A DNA stretch of 64,000 bases from the NCBI RefSeq assembly GCF_964199755.1, contig NC_133911.1, positions 3,189,001 to 3,253,000 of the forward strand, read 5' to 3'. Position numbers and translations under genes: made by a program. Of this stretch, positions 25,301 through 38,300 are shown one piece after another. This DNA comes from Larus michahellis (lineage: Eukaryota; Chordata; Aves; Charadriiformes; Laridae). Each line of letters opens with the position of its first letter. The stretch's first letter is position 1. The notes beneath the pieces were generated by a model, which made no database searches, was not told the DNA's origin, and worked only from the letters and a program-made list of their open reading frames with translations.

Positions 25301-28300
25301 CTCTCCTGCCACACTAATTGCTCCTGCTGCCCCTGCAAGCTCGGGAGCTCCTTGGGTAGCTCTTGCCCAGTTGCCACTAACGCATGCTCTGTCCTGGGCT
25401 TGTCCATGGCCATCACAGATGTCTGCGACAATTTAAATTGCTCTTCCCTTATGTAAAGACCAGGAATAGGCAAGTTAGATAACCACCTCTGGTAAAGAAA
25501 ATAGCTTAAATCTGTCTCTCCCAGTTATTTTAATTGATGCCAGTTATGAATACAAGAGAATTGGGGATGGGGGAGGCTTTTCCTTTTGTGTAACTTTAAG
25601 CTGTTTGTTTATTTTCTGCAAGTTTGGACATTGAAATGCATTGCGTGTCGCACTTCTCAATTTCACACTCTGCTTCTCACCCACTAGCTGCGTGCTGCAG
25701 TGCCGTATTGCAAGCACAAATTTAATCAGTTTAAAACAAACAGAAAAATTTGTTCAGCTTTTTTTTTTTTTTTTTTTTTTTAAGGCTCCCCATTTTCCTT
25801 ACTGCTTTGGGACCCAAATGTCATTAAGGGACTTTGGAAAGAGCCAGAGTAATATGCAGTGGTTTCACATGCAGTGCACGGGAAAGAAACAGTTGTTTTA
25901 TTATCAAAGGCATGCAGACAAACGCAGGTGGGAGTAAGGTGTGGTGGTAGGGCCTGGGCAGAGCTTTTACTGGTGAAGCTGGGGCAGCCAGGGAGAGACT
26001 CGGCGTGTCTGATGTTTTCTTGCTTTCCACCCCCCAGGATGCTCTGTTGGTCATTGTCAAGAGCCTGATGCCAGCGTGTCTCTTCAACATCATTGGGTTT
26101 GGATCCACTTTCAAGACCCTCTTTCCTGCCAGTCAGACTTACTGCGAGGTGGGTGAAGGGGAGACACATTTCCTTGGTGCTCGGAGAGCGCTGATGCAGG
26201 TGCTGACGATTCTGCTGCTCCCTTGGGCAGGAGAGCTTGGCCATCGCCTGCGAGAGCATCAAGAGGATCCGGGCCGATATGGGTGGCACCAACATCTTAT
26301 CACCTTTGAAGTGGGTCATTCGGCAGCCCATCCACAGGGGCCATCCCCGTCTGCTCTTTCTGCTGACGGATGGGGCCATCAGCAACACAGGGAAGGTCCT
26401 GGAGCTGCTGCGAAACCACTCCTGTTCCACCAGGTAGGGAGGGCAGCAGGGCTTGGCACTGCGGGGGCGAAAGCCTGGCATGTTGGGGGCCGCAATTCCC
26501 CTTGAACATGGCTCTGTCTCACAGACAGCCCTGCTTCAGAGACAGAGGCAGGAGAGATTGCTGGTATGAGCCATGGGAGAACCTCAAAGGGTTTGGAACA
26601 GATCCCAGAAGTTCAGATGCTTTTTAAACAATCAAAAGCAGGATAATTGGGCTGACAACTTCACAGGCTCTCGTCTGATGCTTCCTGCTAGGAGAGATTG
26701 ACACACGAACAATCTTCCTTGCCTTTTTTTTTTTTTTTTTTTTCTTTAAAGCACATCTGGGTTTGGCCCCAGCTGCTTCCAGGATGGGGCTGCGCAGAAT
26801 TGAATATGCTGAACGAGAGCAATGTAAAAAGCAGCTAATTTGTGCATCGAGCTCCCAGCCTGGTTCCTCAGCTCTGATGACAGGCTGGTCTGGTTTCTCC
26901 TCTGCCTCTTTAAGGGGCATGAAACAGAAGAAAAATGTAAGGAAACCTTATTCCCCTTCCATCCTGCAGACTTCAGGGCTTATCAGGGAAGCTGATATGG
27001 AGATTTTTACTATATGGAGGTTTAACTGCTTCCCAGCTGTATAGGGCAACCTGTCTCTTGTTCTTACGGAGGCATGGTGGTGGGCTAAATGCAATCAGAG
27101 TTAGAGCATGGTCTCAGGTGACCCTGGAAGGCAGTACCCCGCACACCATCGAGTAATGTGTGTGGCTCCTGTCTCAAAAGAAGATCAGAGCCTTATTTAA
27201 GAGGGCATGAAGCTGGCCTAAGATTTGCAGGCAGCTGGGAATTAAAAACCTCTAAGAGAAAAGCCCCTCGTGCAGATGCAGTTTGGTGCTGAAGGCAGTG
27301 TCTTCCTCCGCTAGCCACTGCCCTGTATGAACGCCGTATCCCACCCATCCCCATCCCTCCTGGCTTCCTACCGCATCCATCCCCACCAGACACTGCTCAC
27401 TCCTGCCCTCCCTGCCCAGGCTCCAGCTCGGCTCTGGGTTTGCAGCCTTCATCCAAAACCAAATCCTGACTCATTGAGCCAGGAGTCAGGGGAGCAGCCT
27501 CGCCTGGCTGGATCCTCTTTTCTTGAGAAAACGTTTATTTTGATTGTAAGCAGGGATAACTACTGGGTCTTTAGTGCTATTGACCACAGACACTCAGCAG
27601 GGAAAAGAGCTGAACTGGCAGCAAGGCAGCTTGTTTGTGTTTGCAGAGGAGGCAAGGGCTTGGGGTCCTGCTGGGAAGCCCCTGAGCATCGCAGCTGAAG
27701 GCTGCTCTTCGGGGAAGGGCTTTGAGTTTGTTGAGGGGAGGGGGATGCCTGTTCCTGACCCTCCTGCCAGCCACCCAAAAGAAGAGCTGGTTTATTTTCC
27801 TCCGGACATGTTGGACAACTGCATAGCAGTTGGATAAAGCCGGGAAGGGGGGTTGTTGTCTTCTGCCTGCAGGGAGTGGGTGAGCTGCATAGGGTTGGGA
27901 TGGCTTTATCCCCAGGATCCTGACGCTCCCTGTCCCTTTGCAGGTGCTACAGCTTCGGCATTGGGCCAAACGCCTGCAGGAGACTGGTTCGGGGGCTGGC
28001 TGCCGTGTCCAGGGGCATCGCTGAGTTCCTGGCAGAGGGCGAGAGGCTGCAGCCCAAGGTATGACTCCCCGGGGACCACCTTGTAAGGCTGGAATGATGC
28101 TCTGGTTCAGTGAGGGGGAGGCCATGGCTCACTAGCGGGTCTTATTCCCCATCCTGGTGCTGCCTTTCCAACTCCCACTCGGCAGCAGGTGGGCGAGCAG
28201 GAGGGGATGAAAGAGCATCTTCATCTCCGGCTGTCAGAGGGAGTGGGAGGGTGTGTTTACCCTCTGCGCGGCGATGGGGAGAAGCGATAGCCATGATACA

Positions 28301-31300
28301 GCAGCTTCGGCTTCAAAGGTAGCTGCTGCCTCAGACACCAGCGAGGGCAGAGGAACCGGCATCAAAGCAGCCAATTAGTTTTGAAGTCAGGCTCAGCCCT
28401 GGTGTTGCTCAGGCGAGAAGTACCCAGGGTTTGAGGGAGAGGAATACGCTGCGATAGTTTTGCCTATTAAGCCAACTTTAAAGCAAAGGGGGGGAGCCTC
28501 TTCATTTCCACTGTCCCTATGAAGACTGAGTAAACCGATGTGCCTCAAGTATGGCGTAAGAATGTCTCTGTCCCCTGGTGAAAGCATGCTGCCTGGCCCG
28601 TCATCCTCTGGATGACTAAACCCAGAGAGAATTGGGTTTTTAGCTCCTAAATATCTCAAAAAAGCTGGCTGCTACGTTCTTGATCTCAAAAGAAGTTCAG
28701 CAGTCCACCCCTCTGCAGGAACCTGGAGCACACAAAAACCTTTCTAAGACAGAACGGTATCAGCGTTTCTGATGTAAATTAAAAGCAAAGACAGTGAAGG
28801 GAGGTTTGGTTTTTTTATCGAGCTATTAATAAAGAGCTTTGCGGGCTGTGCAGCTTGGTGCCTTCAGCAGTCTGAGGCATCAATTAATGGCCTTATAAAA
28901 CACAGCCTGGTGTGTCTTCCTGAGCCTGTGAAAAAGCAGTGAACAATAGAGAACAGTTGAGCTGTTCTGCATCTAAATCTGGTGTTCTCTTCCCCTGGTG
29001 CGTGGGGAAGCTCTTGTGGATGGCTCCCTGGTAGGTTTGTCCATGAGATATTAACGGATATTGGTCTTCTCCACATGTGTAATTGGTAGAGCATTGCTGA
29101 TCTCCGGCAGGGGCTTGTGCCAGCAAGGGCCTGTACCAAAAATAGCGGGGCTGTCAGTCGGCGCCTGAGTGTCGGGGCTTGGGGCAGGGCTGGGGCTCGC
29201 ACAAGTGAAGCCCAACAGCTTTTCCTGGGTGCTGGAGGGGAGCAGAGGATGCTGTCTCACACCAGAACAAGATGCCTCTGGCCACAAGCTGCCACCTTGC
29301 TCTGGGCTGGCAGCATGCAGCGTGAGATCAGCCCTGCGCTTTATCAGCATCTGCTCTGCTGCCATTAGTATAACTGTGCCAAGGGTCTGGGGGTGCTGTG
29401 ACGGGTGTCAGAGCAGTGTCAGAGCAGTCTGAGAGGGAGCAGGCTCCCATTGAGGTCAGGAGAGGGTAGGAATGAGCTGATGATTTGTTTGGGGAGCAGT
29501 GTTTTTCCCCTTCCCTGCAACACACAGTGCCTGCACCATGGCACAGGCAACATTCAGTTGCTCTGTAACCGCTCCCCTCTGCCTTCTGCCTCAGATGATC
29601 AAGTCACTGAAGAAGGCGATGGCGCCGGTCCTGAGTGACATATCTGTGGAGTGGGTCTTTCCTGAGTGCACCGAGGTCTTGGTTTCCCCTGTCAGCACCA
29701 GTTGCCTCTTCCCTGGTGACCACCTGGTTGGCTACGGCATCGTCTGCGACACCTCCCTGTACATCTCCAACCCCAGATCTGTGAGTCTAGGCTGTGCTGG
29801 CTGGTGGGGCTGTCCCGGGAGCAAGGGCTGTTGGTGTGCACGTGGCACAAACAGGCATCTCGGCTCTTTGTGAGCATTCAGGAGGTGTCTCTTGCTTTCT
29901 TGCTCTGTCCTCAAGGGAGATGGTGGGTGAGACATCGGGGAGAAATAGGAGCCAGCATTGTGCCCTTGTGGCCAAGAAGGCCAATGGGCTCCTGGGGCGC
30001 ATTAAAAAGAGCGTCACCCTTGTGGCCAAGAAGGTCAATGGCCTCCTGGGGCGCACTAAAAAGACCGTGGCCAGCAGGTTGAGCGAGGTCATTCTCCCCC
30101 CTCTACTCTGCCCTCGTGAGGCCACAGCTGGAGTACTGGGTCCAGTTCTGTGCTCCCCAGTTCAAGAAAGACAGGCAACTCCTGGAGAGAGTCCAGCAGA
30201 GGGCCACGAAGATGCTGAGGGGACTGGTGCATCTCTCTGATAAGGAAAGGCTGAGAGCCCTGGGGCTGTTCAGCCTGGAGAAGAGAAGACTGAGAGGGGA
30301 TCTCATCAATGCTCATCAATATCTAAAGGGTGGGTGTCAAGAGGACGGGGCCAGACTCTTTTGAGGGGTGCCCAGTGACAGGTGAAGGGGTAATGGGCAC
30401 AAACTGGAACGCGGGAAATTCCATCTCAACATGAGGAAAAACTTACTTACTTTGAAGGTGCCAGAGCCCTGGCACAGGCTGCCCAGAGAGGTTGTGGAGT
30501 CTCCTTCTCTGGAGACATTCCAAACCCGCCTGGGCATGATCCTGTCCAGCCTGCTCTGGGTGACCCTACTTTGGCAGGGGGGTTGGATTAGATGATCTCC
30601 AGAGGTCCCTTCCAGCCTCTACCAATCTGTGATTCTATGACTTTGTGATAAGGGTGCTGGTGCACAAGCAGTGGCTCGTCTCAGCTGATGGACACGGTGG
30701 TAAGACCTATTCCCTCTCTTTGCTTTCCCGCAGGACAAGAGGCGACGTTACAGCATGATGCGATCCCAGGAGTCGGGCAGCTCTGTTTTCTTTCACTCCC
30801 AGGAGGAGGGAGCAGGCGTGGAGGGCTGGAACCACTCCAGAGACTCAGAGGGCTGCTGCCCTGCCGAGCGTGCCCCCGATCACCTGGTGGTGGGCAGAGA
30901 TCCCGGGGGAGAATCGGACACGGACACCGGTCAGATTTTCCTCTGTACAAGCATGGGTGTGATGCCCCTGTCTTTCTAATCAAGCTTCTGTCGCTGCTCT
31001 GCCAATTTGCTTGTCTGACAAATGAGTCTCTTCGGCTGTATCTCTGCAAAGAGCCGGAGGGGTTTGCAGGAGGGATGACAGATCTCCCGAGGCTTGAGCG
31101 AGTCTGTTTGGTTTGGATGTTTTATCCAAACCTGTCAGGAAATCAAGGGAGACCCTGGAGAACTGTCTTCCCCAGAGATTTTCAAAGCAGCTCTAGCTTC
31201 AGCCACATAATTATTTACAAGCTTCCCAAGCTGCCCTCCAGTGTACGGAGAAGGAGAGGAGCGAGCTCAGCTAGACTGTCCCTGCACCTGCAAAGCAGTG

Positions 31301-32276
31301 GCTTCCCTGCAAGCCCTAAAGTTGCAGTTCAAGGTCAGGAGAGGGGGAAATGAATCCAAAGCCCTGTCCCTAGGGTGTCACCCCTTGCCATCCCAGTTCG
31401 GCTGGGTATTTGTGTCAGCAACACGCAGCATAAAGCGACGGCCGGCACCCCAGAGCTGGTTGCACCCCAGAGCTGGTTGCATTTCCATGTGACAAGGAAG
31501 CCTCTGTTACTCACGGGGTGTTCTTCCCTTATGTTCAGAGAGGAACTGTGCTGCGCATCCCCTCAACCTTGTCAAAAGCAATGAGAAATCATGCCTTTCC
31601 AAATGAATTTTTGCTCTTGCTCTGACAGGAGAATGTCTGCGCTAATGAAATTTCATTAGTAAACCCTTTGTCTTCTCCAGGGAGGTTTGGGGAAATGCAG
31701 TCAGGCTTTTTCTGGCTGAAAACTTGCTCAGACAAAACCTCCCCAATCTGTTCTCCCGACTTCCCCAAGAGTTTTGAATGTAGGCTCTTATTTCCTGTTG
31801 TGGTTTAGTTGTTTTGCTTAAAATTGTGCAGAGCTGATTGTGGTCCCTCCTTGGCCCTGGGAGGACCAGAGGGGTGGGCTCCCTGCTGCCTACTGGGAGC
31901 CACAGGTGGATGGTGCTGGCTGGTCTTGCCCCGGTGCGGAGCTGATCCTCTCTCCCACTGTGCAGGAATGGATGTGAAGGCTTCCTCCAGGAGACGAGCG
32001 TACAGTACCACCCAAATCGCTGACCATGAGCCTTGCAAGAAGGTGCCGACGGCCAGCGATCCCGGCACTGCCCTGGCGAAAAACCCCCTTCGGAAAACCC
32101 ACCTGCAGGACCTGCAGCAGGTCAGCCCCGAGCCCTGGCAGGTGGATTTCCAGGTATGTGACCCCCGGAGAGGCTTTGCCTGCAGGCAGAGGCCAGCGTG
32201 CAGCAGCAGGGAAATCTCAGATGCGTGAGGGAAAGAGCCTGGGTTACACTAGTCCTGATACAGATATATGTACATC

Positions 32277-32338
<62 letters not shown>

Positions 32339-35300
32339 GTGCCCATGCTCTGTGCTGCAGCACATCACAAACACGTAGGAAACAAGCCAAGCAGGGAGCA
32401 GGGTGCCATTCTGATACCCTATAGCAGTGCCTCCCCATGGGAGCCCAGCTTTTCTTTGATAGACACCTCTCCCCTTCCTTCAAGTGGCCTGTGCTTCACC
32501 TTGCTGCTCATCTGACCCCCAGGCTGCTGCTTCCTTTGTATTTCCCTAGAGTTTGTCCATGCGACGCAAGCTCTCTGTAGGGCTGTGGCACATCTGTGCT
32601 CTGCAGGGCAAAAGGAAGTCAGTCGCAAAGCAGATTCCCTGATGCTCTAGCTGGAACCACAGCCCATACGCAACGTTGGGCTGAGACCTGGACCTGTGTG
32701 ATGATACATCTGCTGAACAGTGTTATGTCCCCTGCCTGCTGCAGATAGCAGGTGAACTTTGGGAAGATTTTTCAACTGATCTGTGGAAGGGTAGGGACGG
32801 TTTTCTCCCATCCTTGGCATTGCCAGGATGCTGTGCTCTGAAATCAGCATCTGCAGGGCTGGGAGGACCAGCAGCACTTTTGTTCCCATGGAAACTCAGA
32901 GCGGGATGTCTGGGGCTTTGGTGTCTCTTCTGCCGCGGGTTAGAGATCGGCTGGGTGACGGGGGGTCTGGAGTTGAGATGAGGGGGCAAAGGGGATGAAG
33001 GGCCAGCACTCTGTAGAGCGGAACATCTACCCTTCAGCTGCAGCAGGATGATGAACAGTATCACTTGATGAAGGGTGATCAATGGTACGTTTTAGGGGTA
33101 CCAGTGACCTTGCCTGCCTTGCAAAGGTCCACCGAGCATCCTCCTGCCCACAGGATGCTCAGTGTGAAGGCAGGGATGGAAACGACTCCCTTCTGGAGGG
33201 TAGTAAATGGTTAACAGCATGCATCCTGGTCTTAATTAATTGCAGCCTGGTTTTGCTATCCCTCATGCTGCGAGGGCTCCCAGTGGCTCTCCCAGCTCCC
33301 AGTCCGGCTGCCAGGGCTTGACATTTTCAGGGGTGTGAACGTGAGCCCTCAGCTTGTCTCCACGTGCGCCGTGCTGGGAAGGAAAGGTCAGCGCTTGCGA
33401 TGGGCAGCTTAAACCCCAAGCTCCGTTCCCAGCCAGCTTCCTCTGGCTGGGAGGAGAGCTCGGGCAGGAGAAGGAGCAGGTTTTGAATAGAAAGGGTCTG
33501 GCAGAGGCTTCTGTGACAGGCTTGCTTTTAAATATCACAATCTTAGCTTGGTAAGTAGCTCCTAGAGCTGCCTGCCTCCCATTTTTGCTGGTGGTTTCAT
33601 AGAGCATCGAAAATTCAGTGGTGATAGAGGCCATGTTCTTGCCTGCCACCCAGAGAAAGCATCTTTCCATCCATCACTGCAATCCACCACTTTTTACCAC
33701 CTCTGTCCCTTGCTGGTGCTGTGCTGGGAAGATAGAGAGACAGTCCATTTTAGGGGGACCTTCCCGCAGCCCCGGGAATAGGGATAGAAACAGCCAGAGC
33801 TCGGTGTCTCTGCTAGCCGCAGAGGGGGACATGTATGTGGAATGTGGCACCGGAGATGCTGGAGGGGGAAATCATGTCTCCTGAAGGTGGAGAAACAGTC
33901 TTTTTAAAAAATTAAAAAAAAAAAAAAAAAAAAAGAAAGATAAAAATTTCCTTCTCCCCATCCCCTGCGCCTCTCTGCTTTCGTTACTAAGCAACTGGTC
34001 CTTGATCTTTCTGTCTGTCTTCTTTCCTTTGGTTCCCAAGTGAAGTCATTAAAATGTCTGGAGGCATGAAACTCATATTTCACCTTCTGCCTGTCTGGGG
34101 AAGGAGCCCCTGGGGCCAGGGTCCCTTGGGGACACCCTGCGGGTCTGATGGAGGGCTCTGTCTGGGCACGGATCCCAGCGCGGGCTGAGCAGAGAGGGAC
34201 CCGGGTGTTTGCATGGTTGCATCTCACACTGGGATCGGGCAGGGAGCAGATGGGATCAGAAGGGACAGAGCAGATCCATGCCATCGGCTGCAGTCGGCTC
34301 CAGCCCTAACGTTTGCTCTGCTCTCAGCCCTTCACAGCCAGCTCGCTTGTTTCTGCCACAAGGATCCGCGGCGCGGGTGCCCGGAGGCCATCCCTGCTTC
34401 ACCGGAGCTGCATGTCCTTCTGCCATGACGCCAACTCCCCATTGGTGCCGGACGGGCTGCAACAAGTGGCTCCAGGAAGGGGCTTGGGACCACTTGATGC
34501 CAGCGCGAACCTGCGGTCTTCATCGGATAGCCGGAGCCCTGGGGATCTGGGTAACTGGGGAGAGAGGGAGGCATGGCCAGAATCACCGGTCCATGCTGGG
34601 GTTTCCCATTTGCAGTGTTCTTGTGCCACTGTGTAAAAATTAAGAAGTATTAATTATAGTTTCTTGGTGGCAGTGGGGAATTCAGCTCCAACAGATGTGA
34701 TTAATTATCCACCTCTCCCCTCTCTGCAGAGTCTGCCCAGCATCCTTCTTTCACGTTTGAAACGGAGACCTCCTCTGACTGGGAGCCCCAGGACTTCGAC
34801 TTCAGCGCTGCCCACGGCTCCCCGCACTCCCCCAGGACCTTCTGCAAGGCGGTGGTGAAGGGGCTAAGAAGCAATGAGCCCGTGCAGTGGGAAGTCGCCT
34901 TTGATATCCGCCCTCTCTTCCAAGAGCGGGAGAGCCAGACGGACAGCGACGCAGACCTGTGGAGCGAGACCTTCCACCACCTGGCAGCCAAGTCGGTGAT
35001 CCGGGACTTTGAGCAGCTTGCTGAGAAGGAGTGTGAAATCGAGCACGGTAACGCGCAGCTCCCGGCCAGCCTGCAAGCTGGCTGCGGGCAGACCCTGCCC
35101 TGCCTTGGGGTGGGCTTCCCAGCAGCTTCAGCAGCCTCTCCAGTTAATACAAGGGCAGACAGTGGGGAAACATCAGGCCATGTCTTGTGTAGCTCCCCAG
35201 CGACAGCCCCCTCCAACTGCCTTGCACTTTTCTCCTGCTTTTTGCAGCCTTGCTGCACGTTAACACGCTTGAGCTCACGCTCCTTCATGCTCCTCTGCTT

Positions 35301-38300
35301 CGCACATTGGGTGACTGATTATTTTTAAGGAGTTAGTCACCTAGAGCTGGGAGGTGGCATCAAACTCAGAGGGTCCAACAGCAGCCATGCATCACTACTC
35401 TGGGCTGCACGTGTCCCTGGCTCTTATCAAACTTCTGCTCCATGAAATGCATCTCTGCATGTAAAATAAGGGCAGAAGACCCAGTAGGCAGAGTTTAGAG
35501 GGATACAATCCGTGCTGGGCATGGAGATGGGTCCGGGAGCTGGGTCCAAAGGGTGGATGGAACCCACGGGGCACTTGGACTCTAACCCTGGTGTCTCTCA
35601 TGTGTCAGGGTCTGGGCGGCGGTACCAGGTCAACGCTGTCCACACCAGCAAGGCCTGCAACATCATCAGCAAGTACACGGCGTTCATGCCGGTGGACCTG
35701 ACCACCAACGCCTACCTGCCCACTGTCATCGAGTACACCCACACAGGTAACATGGGGCCGGAGGAGGGATGAAACGTTGTCCTGGAAGGTTTTCTCATCT
35801 GAGAAACCTCGCTCAGAGCAAACCTTATGAAGCCACGGCTCAATTCAGCCCCAGACGTATATACCCAAGGCTGTGGCTGAGCCTAATGGCATGCCTGCTG
35901 CTCTTGGTGGCAAGAACCTCTTCCCCATGGCCAGGTAGAAGGCCTGCTCTTAGGTCTGGATGCTCAGAGATGACAAAGCTCATCAGTCTGTGGGTTTTGT
36001 TGCCATCGTGTGTGTGCAAGTCCCTCTCTAATGCTGGTAATTCCCTTCTGTCGTGCCAAGGGGCAGCATCCAAGCAAGACCGCCAGAGGAGCCTGAGCTC
36101 GGGAAACAGAAGGCATCGTGGCTTTTCCCCTGGTCGTCCCCAGTCAGCTTGTGGTCAGAATGGAGACGATGGATTTTACGGCATGAGTAAGATTCCCTGG
36201 CGTTTTGTCTCCTTCCTGGTGTTACAGATCTCAGTGGTTTAGTCTATGAAGGGACAGCTTTTCTGATCTTTTTTTTCTTCTGCCTTCCTCTTTGAATATG
36301 GTGCACATCAGACACGTGTCTGGCTGGAGTCCATCTCTTTAAACGGGGAAGAAGCTGCAATTTCCCCTGAAACTCCCAAATCGCAAGCAGTGGCTGCTGA
36401 CAATGCTTGGAAGTTAATTGGCAGCCGTAACGCAGATAACACAAGGGATGAAACCGGGTGTAATTAGAGGCAAGGGGATGTGAGGCACTTGCTTGTCACC
36501 AAATCCTCCACTAATGAAGACGAGTTGGACTGGACCTTGTCTGGCATTGTCAGATCTGCAGCTGAATTAAAATCACCCCTGATCATGCTCATTAACCTGT
36601 TAATGCTGCGGAGAGGGAGAGCGGCCGTGCCGCAGCCTGGCGTGGTGGCAGTTTGGGCTGAGTGGTGTTGCTGATGTGGTTCCTCCATTGCAGATGCAGA
36701 GGAGAGCAGCCTGTCGCCCTGCAGCACCCCTTCATCCTCGGGCTGGGAGCGCTGCGGTCTCCCCGAAGGTAGGGGAAAGAGCTAATGGTACTTGCCAGGC
36801 TGCAGGTGCATCGACTCCATGATTTGGGCTCTTCATGAAATACTTCTGCTGAGTTTTTGGGGGTTTTATAAAACCTTAGGACCTAAAATTAGGCAAGACC
36901 TGACTCCTTCAGGAGTGCAAAGGACAGAGCCTGATGGGGCCTTTGGTATAGATTTCCCCCAGGTTCATTTTTGAGAGGTATGGGAATTTCATTATTCATG
37001 TAGGAAAAATGAGGCAAGGGGAGAGGAAGGGTTTTGCCAAAGACTCAGCAGTGGAACAAGCCACCCCATGTCCCGGTGCATAGACTCCGCTCCCTTTCGC
37101 TCTCCTGTAGCACCTTGTTTTACCCTCAACTTTATGTTTCTTCCCAGGGCCGTTACAGAGTCTGTCTGCTTCCTCTGCACAAGCCCAAAAATCCATCGAG
37201 AGCCTCTTTGCTGCAAGGTATGGGGCCAGCTCAACCTTCCTCTCACCTTAGCAGATGTCTTACACCTGGGTCTGATGCAAACATAAGTGAGGGGAAGAGG
37301 AGGGACACGCCGGGGTTAGCGGCTGGAGCTGGGACCGAGCATGATGCCGGTGTCTAGGGACCAGGGATGGTTTTTGGAGGGGAGGGTGGGTGTCAGAAGG
37401 GGCATGGAGGTAATGGCTGTGTTCTCCTTCTCCTGCAGGCTGACCTTCAATAAAACCCGGCTGCTGACTCGAGCCGCCAAAGGGTTCATGAGTAAATCTC
37501 CAAGCAGAGCGAGCGAAGCCAGCTCTGAGAGTGACAATGAGAACATAGACTACCTTCCCTTGGTAAGCAGCTCGTTCCCGGGTCTTGCTGGGATTGCATG
37601 GTCACTGCAGGGGAGCAAAGGGCAGGAGGATCCTTCTGGATCCTGCCTCTTGCTGTCTCTGACAGCCATGTCCGATGGTCTGCTCAGAGATGGAGAGCTG
37701 CTCCATCCATGCGTGTCTTTTTCCTGAACCTCCCAGAAGTGTGTAGTATCTCAGAGCTTCTCTATATGCCTACTGCTCCTTGCAGGCGTCTCTGCAGCTG
37801 GCCTGTGGTGCCTTTCTCATGAACTCGGCCTTCTGCGATGCTGTCAACATCCCCATGGAGAAGCTGAAGTGGACATCTCCTTTTGCCTGCCACCGCCTGG
37901 CCCTCAGCCCCTCCAGCTCCTACAGCACCAAGAAGGCCAGTCCCTCCGGGGACCAGAAAAGCCTCGGCTCCAGCCGGCAGCTCCTTGTTCCTGATGGCAT
38001 GCATGGGAAGAGTCCCACCAACAGAGACGTTGCTCTGTGCCCAGTGACGGAGGGACCTGGCAGCCATGGGGAAGAGACTGGCCGCCTTCGCCACTTCTCA
38101 GGCAGCGCCGTGGAAAGCATCTCCAAAGCCCTGAAAGCCGAGAAAGAGCGCTCCCCGCCAGCTATCACCATCCGCCACTTCTCCTCCCCAGAGAGCATAC
38201 CAGCCTCGGCTGAGTGGCAAGCCGACAGTGGCCGGGGCTCAGAGACGGACAGCTCGGAGGTCCAGGCGTTGCTCTTTGACATCGAGTTGCAGCAGCAGAC

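Noticed and set aside
29787-30319. Antisense frames over the CR1 in intron 11
   Set aside because: They are the reverse strand of the LINE reverse transcriptase region.
32122-32483. Frames with Tyr-Leu-Ser-Ile repeats
   Set aside because: Produced by the GATA microsatellite.
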